From Verrucomicrobiales bacterium (GTDB lineage: Bacteria; Verrucomicrobiota; Verrucomicrobiia; Verrucomicrobiales; DEV007): a stretch of 7,909 bases of DNA. A program made the position numbers and the translations under genes. Each line of letters opens with the position of its first letter. The stretch's first letter is position 1. Positions 5,594 to 7,909 of this stretch are shown here, in pieces. The stretch lies in assembly GCA_007123695.1 (NCBI GenBank), contig SLGN01000391.1, positions 1 to 7,909 on the forward strand, given 5' to 3'. The notes beneath the pieces were generated by a model. The model made no database searches. It was not told the origin of the DNA and worked only from the letters and a program-made list of their open reading frames with translations.

Positions 5594-5830
5594 ATGACGA
5601 CGATTCTTTCGCAGAAAGGGCAGATCGTGCTGCCCAGTGCGGTGCGTGAAATGCTTCGCTTGCAGCCCGGGGACGACTTCGAAGTGACGGTCGAAGACGA
5701 CGAGACCATCAGCCTGCGGCGCATCGCCCGGCCTGCCAATCAGGGCTTGGTCGATCTGCTCCTCTCCTGCCCCGCAGCTTTTGAGGTTCCGCCACGCGAG
5801 CGCGACGATTCTCCGGCCCTTCGGCTATGA
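5594..5830 (+). CDS. vapB: VapB antitoxin, AbrB/SpoVT family
   Basis: 78 aa. The N-terminal swapped-hairpin DNA-binding domain is plain: LSQKGQIVLPSAVREMLRLQ (5-24), PGDDFEVTVEDDETISLRRI (25-44). The C-terminal tail GLVDLLLSCPAAFEVPPRER (51-70) is the usual toxin-wrapping part of AbrB-type VapB proteins. It should neutralise the VapC that follows and repress the promoter at 5556-5592. Its TGA overlaps the vapC ATG by the ATGA arrangement. There is no Shine-Dalgarno, in keeping with the near-leaderless promoter. Confidence 0.88.
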   Translation: MTTILSQKGQIVLPSAVREMLRLQPGDDFEVTVEDDETISLRRIARPANQGLVDLLLSCPAAFEVPPRERDDSPALRL

Positions 5831-6243
5831 GCTTTCTCGTCGATACGAATGTGTTCAGCGAATCCGCGAAACGCTCGCCCGACCCTAAGGTCATCGCCTG
5901 GCTGCGCGAGCATGAGAGCAGCCTTTACCTGAGCGCAATCACCGTGGGCGAGCTGCGGCGCGGGATCGAACTCCTCCCCGAGGGCAAGCGCAGGATCCAG
6001 TTGTGCGACTGGCTCGCACGGATCACCACCGCGATGAAAGGGCGGATCCTCAGCTACAACGTCGGCACCGCCAATGTCTGGGGCCAATTGAAGGCGAAGT
6101 GGGATCGTGCCGGGTTGAGCGTCCCTCCTCTGGACGGGCAGATCGCCGCCACCGCCCATCGTCGCGGTCTCGTCGTGGTGACGCGGAACACAAAGGATTT
6201 CGAGGGAACGGGAGTGCGCGTGCTCAATCCGTTCGAGGGCTAG
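5827..6243 (+). CDS. vapC: VapC toxin, PIN-domain ribonuclease
   Basis: 138 aa, the normal length. The acidic residues of the PIN active site are all present: Asp6 in LVDTNVFSE, Glu42 in ITVGELRRGI, Asp103 in PPLDGQIAATA, and Asp124 in VVTRNTKDFEGTGV. C-terminal VRVLNPFEG is typical of this VapC group. Family members are Mg-dependent endoribonucleases that cleave tRNA or rRNA loops; the target here cannot be predicted. It is coupled to vapB by an ATGA overlap and ends in TAG. The gene looks intact and functional. Confidence 0.93.
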   Translation: MSFLVDTNVFSESAKRSPDPKVIAWLREHESSLYLSAITVGELRRGIELLPEGKRRIQLCDWLARITTAMKGRILSYNVGTANVWGQLKAKWDRAGLSVPPLDGQIAATAHRRGLVVVTRNTKDFEGTGVRVLNPFEG

Positions 6244-6740
6244 CGCTTCCGATCCCGCAGCCCCTCTTGTCCCCAGTGCGGCCCGACTCAGACTCCGTTT
6301 CGGCTCCCACGGGAAAGCCGCTCCGAAGATCTGTGGTGTCGAAGGCAGGGGCTATCGCGCCCCCCCCTTCACCCGAGTCTCCGGGCTGGTGTGGAGGCTT
6401 TAGCCGACCAGTGAATGGCGAAGCGGCGGACTGAGCGGGTGCGAAGCCCCGAGTCCGCGACCGCGAGGTCCGTGGAGAAGGCAAGGCGCGGCGCTGAGCC
6501 AAGTGGCATCGGCATCCTGCCGATGGGCCGGGCTTGGAGGTGCGGAACCGCGCGCGTGCTCGTTCGCTCAGGGCGGCAAAGGACGAATCGCGAGACAGAT
6601 GGAGAACGCGGGGGCGGCGGAAGAGATTAGGGCGGTCCGCCTCGTCAAATCCGGTCGCATGCCGAGACCTGCTTCCTGAATTTCGAAAGGGCCTTCTCCT
6701 TCTCGGGGATCGGTCAAGGTATGAGGAATAACAACGCAAG
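6244..6740. other. Gene-free stretch carrying repeat copy R1
   Basis: The first ~110 bases after vapC hold nothing I recognise. The repeat R1 then runs from a C-tract to 6577. The segment 6578-6740 has no recognisable gene; frames crossing it on either strand are mostly repeat translation. No terminator with a T-run is seen after vapC or after the convergent DUF5615 toxin gene. Confidence 0.55.
6368..6577 (+). repeat. 210-bp dispersed repeat, copy R1
   Basis: Aligns without gaps to R2 (7535-7744), with about 21 mismatches counted by eye (about 90% identity). Both copies are preceded by a C-tract (eight C here, seven in R2). Near the right end is a perfect hairpin, CATCGGCA-TCC-TGCCGATG (6507-6525), inside an outer CCAAG/CTTGG pair (6499-6503, 6533-6537). 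No terminal inverted repeats and no coding capacity are seen. Its spurious translations (GIGILPMGRAW; PFTGRLKPPHQPGDSGE) are of the kind found in mis-called ORFs of PVC-group genomes. Confidence 0.85.
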
Positions 6741-7088
6741 TCACGCTGGCGGACGCACCACTCGCAACAACTGCCCATCAAGCGATTCCACGGAACGAAT
6801 CGCCGCATCGATCCGCCCGGCGAACCCCTTCGGGTCAGCGTCGTCCCGCGTGCAGGCGATGATGCCGGAGTGTCGTCCACCGGTATCGCGATGCAGCCGG
6901 AAAAAATCGAGCCGATTCAGGGTGAGAACGGCCCGGCCCTGCTCGACGGCGAAACTCAGCACTTCCCCGTCGGGCACCATCTGATTGGCCCGACCGGCCT
7001 CTTGTGAGGTTAAGACATCATGACCAATTTCCCGCAATGCCTCGACGACCCGGCGCGGAAAGTTCTCGTTCGCATAGATCGAGGCCAT
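6741..7088 (-). CDS. DUF5615 family PIN-like toxin
   Basis: 115 aa from ATG 7086-7088, which shares one base with the antitoxin stop (TGATG). The DUF5615 pattern is clear: MASIYANENFPRRVVEALRE (1-20), IGHDVLTSQEAG (21-32), a PDGEVLSFA segment (39-47), GRAVLTLNRLDFFRLHR (51-67), SGIIACTRDD (74-83) and LRVVRPP at the end. The family has a PIN-like fold, and its members pair with DUF433 proteins as a VapBC-like toxin-antitoxin system, so a ribonuclease role is expected but not proved. The first acidic position, often DEN, is NEN here; I believe this also occurs in relatives. The gene looks intact and is convergent with vapC across the R1 region. Confidence 0.85.
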   Translation of the reverse strand: MASIYANENFPRRVVEALREIGHDVLTSQEAGRANQMVPDGEVLSFAVEQGRAVLTLNRLDFFRLHRDTGGRHSGIIACTRDDADPKGFAGRIDAAIRSVESLDGQLLRVVRPPA

Positions 7089-7435
7089 CACGAGGCGCGG
7101 TTGGCGGCGATGGCGGCTTCGATTTCTCCCTGATGGTCGGAGACGTATTGCCATGCAGCAGCAAGGTCTACCTCGTCTAGATCGGGATAGTCGGAGAGCA
7201 GGGCGGAATCGCTGACGCCGGACTGCCTCGCCTCTTCCAGCATCCAAACGGCGATGCGGGTCATGCGAATACAGGCCTCGCCACCGCAGATTCCGGGCGT
7301 ACGTCGGATCGCGGGCGAGGCCTCGGCACTGGCGTTGCGTGCCTTCACGAAGAGAACGAAGTCCAGAACTTCGGCTTGGACCGGCTCCGGCAAGGATTCG
7401 ATCTCGCGGGAAATGCGGTCGGTCAGGACACTCAT
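7088..7435 (-). CDS. DUF433 antitoxin with N-terminal DUF2281-like segment
   Basis: 115 aa from ATG 7433-7435 (MSVLTDRIS). A TTG start 6 nt earlier is possible, but the -10 box favours this ATG. Residues about 1-33 (LTDRISREIESLPEPVQAEV then LDFVLFVKAR) match the DUF2281 helical pattern. From about 44 the DUF433 core follows: RRTPGICGGEACIRMTRIAV (44-63), WMLEEARQSGVSD (64-76), LLSDYPDLDEVDLAAAWQYV (79-98). DUF433 proteins are winged-helix-like antitoxins of DUF5615 toxins and probably autoregulate. Antitoxin-first order with a one-base overlap to the toxin supports one transcript. Confidence 0.85.
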   Translation of the reverse strand: MSVLTDRISREIESLPEPVQAEVLDFVLFVKARNASAEASPAIRRTPGICGGEACIRMTRIAVWMLEEARQSGVSDSALLSDYPDLDEVDLAAAWQYVSDHQGEIEAAIAANRAS

Positions 7436-7441
7436 GCGCAA

Positions 7442-7469
7442 ACTCTACGCCTTTCTTGGCAGGCCGCAA
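7442..7469 (-). promoter_or_regulatory. sigma70-like promoter of the DUF433/DUF5615 module
   Basis: On the minus strand, TTGCGG (7469-7464) and TAGAGT (7447-7442) have a 16-nt spacer. The -10 box ends 6 nt before ATG 7435, the same spacing as in the higB promoter, and so predicts a leaderless mRNA. Only a weak inverted repeat (GCC-AAGAAA-GGC) lies in the spacer, so the operator is less clear than in the other two modules. Confidence 0.5.
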
Positions 7470-7513
7470 GATGGCACGAGTGGATGACCACCTGAAGGAA
7501 TCATCGCCCCCCC

Positions 7514-7555
7514 TTCACCCGAGTCCCCGGGCTGTTCACCCGAGTCCCCGGGCTG
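7514..7555 (+). repeat. 21-bp tandem duplication at the start of R2
   Basis: The unit TTCACCCGAGTCCCCGGGCT plus G occurs twice in perfect tandem (7514-7534, 7535-7555). R1 has a single unit (6368-6388, one mismatch), so the duplication happened in R2 after the copies separated. Confidence 0.9.
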
Positions 7556-7744
7556 GTGTGGAGGCTTCAGCCGACCGGTGAATGGCGAGGCGGCGGACTG
7601 AGCGCCTGCGAAGCCGCGACGCCGCGGCCGCGAGGCCCGTGGTGAAGGCAAGGCGCGGCGCGGAGCCAAGTGGCATCGGCATCCTGCCGATGGGCCTGGC
7701 TTGGAGATGCGGAACCCAGTGCGCGCTCGTCCGCTCGGGGCGGC
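7535..7744 (+). repeat. 210-bp dispersed repeat, copy R2
   Basis: A direct-orientation copy of R1, about 90% identical over 210 aligned bases. The hairpin CATCGGCA-TCC-TGCCGATG (7674-7692) is unchanged, and the outer CCAAG/CTTGG pair is kept (7666-7670, 7700-7704), while bases around it differ. R1 and R2 together bracket the DUF433/DUF5615 module and its promoter. Confidence 0.85.
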
Positions 7745-7768
7745 GCGAGAGGGAAGACGAGGGTGCTG

Positions 7769-7909
7769 ATGCAGCGACTCTTTTCCTTCCGAGCAGCGGG
7801 GCCGCGTGCAAGCAGGGCCGGCTTGCGACGGGTGCGGGGACGGCTGGATCCGGAGGTGGGGGCGCTCGTGATGCGCGCCCTGGAGGCAGCGGGGGATGCT
7901 CTCTTCCGC
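7769..7909 (+). pseudogene. Possible 5'-truncated DUF222/HNH-endonuclease coding fragment; runs off the window
   Basis: The + frame from ATG 7769 is open to the edge (47 codons). Residues 23-47 (RGRLDPEVGALVMRALEAAG, then DALFR) closely resemble the 'RGRL-PE-GA-ALEAA-D' segment inside DUF222 proteins, which usually end in an HNH nuclease domain. In intact members this segment is preceded by over 100 residues of DUF222. Here the preceding 22 codons (Arg/Ala-rich) do not look like the family, and the R2 repeat begins 24 bp further left. So this looks like an internal gene fragment cut at its 5' side, probably by the event that placed the repeat. What follows beyond 7909 is unknown. Confidence 0.45.

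Noticed and set aside
6224..6880. 218-codon minus-strand frame across R1
   Set aside because: Mostly translation of the dispersed repeat; the same peptide occurs in R2, and such ORFs are typical mis-calls.
6368..7744. R1 and R2 as ends of a composite transposon
   Set aside because: No transposase, no terminal inverted repeats and no target-site duplication could be found; direct-repeat recombination is the simpler reading.

Overview
The window is GC-rich chromosomal DNA from a bacterium. I infer Verrucomicrobiota or a nearby PVC-group lineage, from two things. One is the Lgt sequence, with its MQSLLAAYVHHLDPF-type N-terminus and a long insert before the RHPSQLYE motif. The other is a dispersed repeat whose spurious translation contains 'GIGILPMGRAW', a signature I associate with intergenic repeats of Verrucomicrobia and Planctomycetes. 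The assignment rests on recall, not on a search. None of the recognisable starts has a convincing Shine-Dalgarno sequence.

Left half (1-4327, all minus strand), the core region. In transcription order: lgt (prolipoprotein diacylglyceryl transferase), a large secreted lipoprotein with an alpha/beta-hydrolase (lipase-type) domain, then a membrane-anchored zinc-ribbon protein. Lgt would lipidate the exported hydrolase, but this pairing may be coincidental. The zinc-ribbon gene is interrupted by a single in-frame TAG at 825-827. The same frame then stays open for 274 more codons to the window edge, so it is probably one gene of at least 422 codons carrying a nonsense mutation, a sequencing error or a readthrough site.

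Right half (about 4330-7909), an accessory island. It holds three different type II toxin-antitoxin modules in about 2.7 kb: a HigB-like toxin with a HigA-like antitoxin (+ strand, toxin first), an AbrB-type VapB with a PIN-domain VapC (+), and a DUF2281-DUF433 antitoxin with a DUF5615 toxin (- strand). In each, the second gene overlaps the first (ATGA, ATGA, TGATG). Each module has a sigma70-like promoter whose -10 box ends only 6-9 nt before the start codon, which predicts leaderless or almost leaderless mRNAs. The first two have an inverted repeat over the -10 region that would suit autoregulation.

The modules sit among repeats. Two direct copies of a 210-bp element (about 90% identical, each with a perfect 8-bp hairpin) bracket the DUF433/DUF5615 module. 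A 27-bp exact repeat brackets higBA. The upstream 27-bp copy is fused to a 39-bp exact copy of the middle of higA, a scar of rearrangement. After the last repeat the window ends in what looks like a 5'-truncated DUF222/HNH-endonuclease sequence. The right half therefore looks like a recombinogenic site that has accumulated addiction modules.
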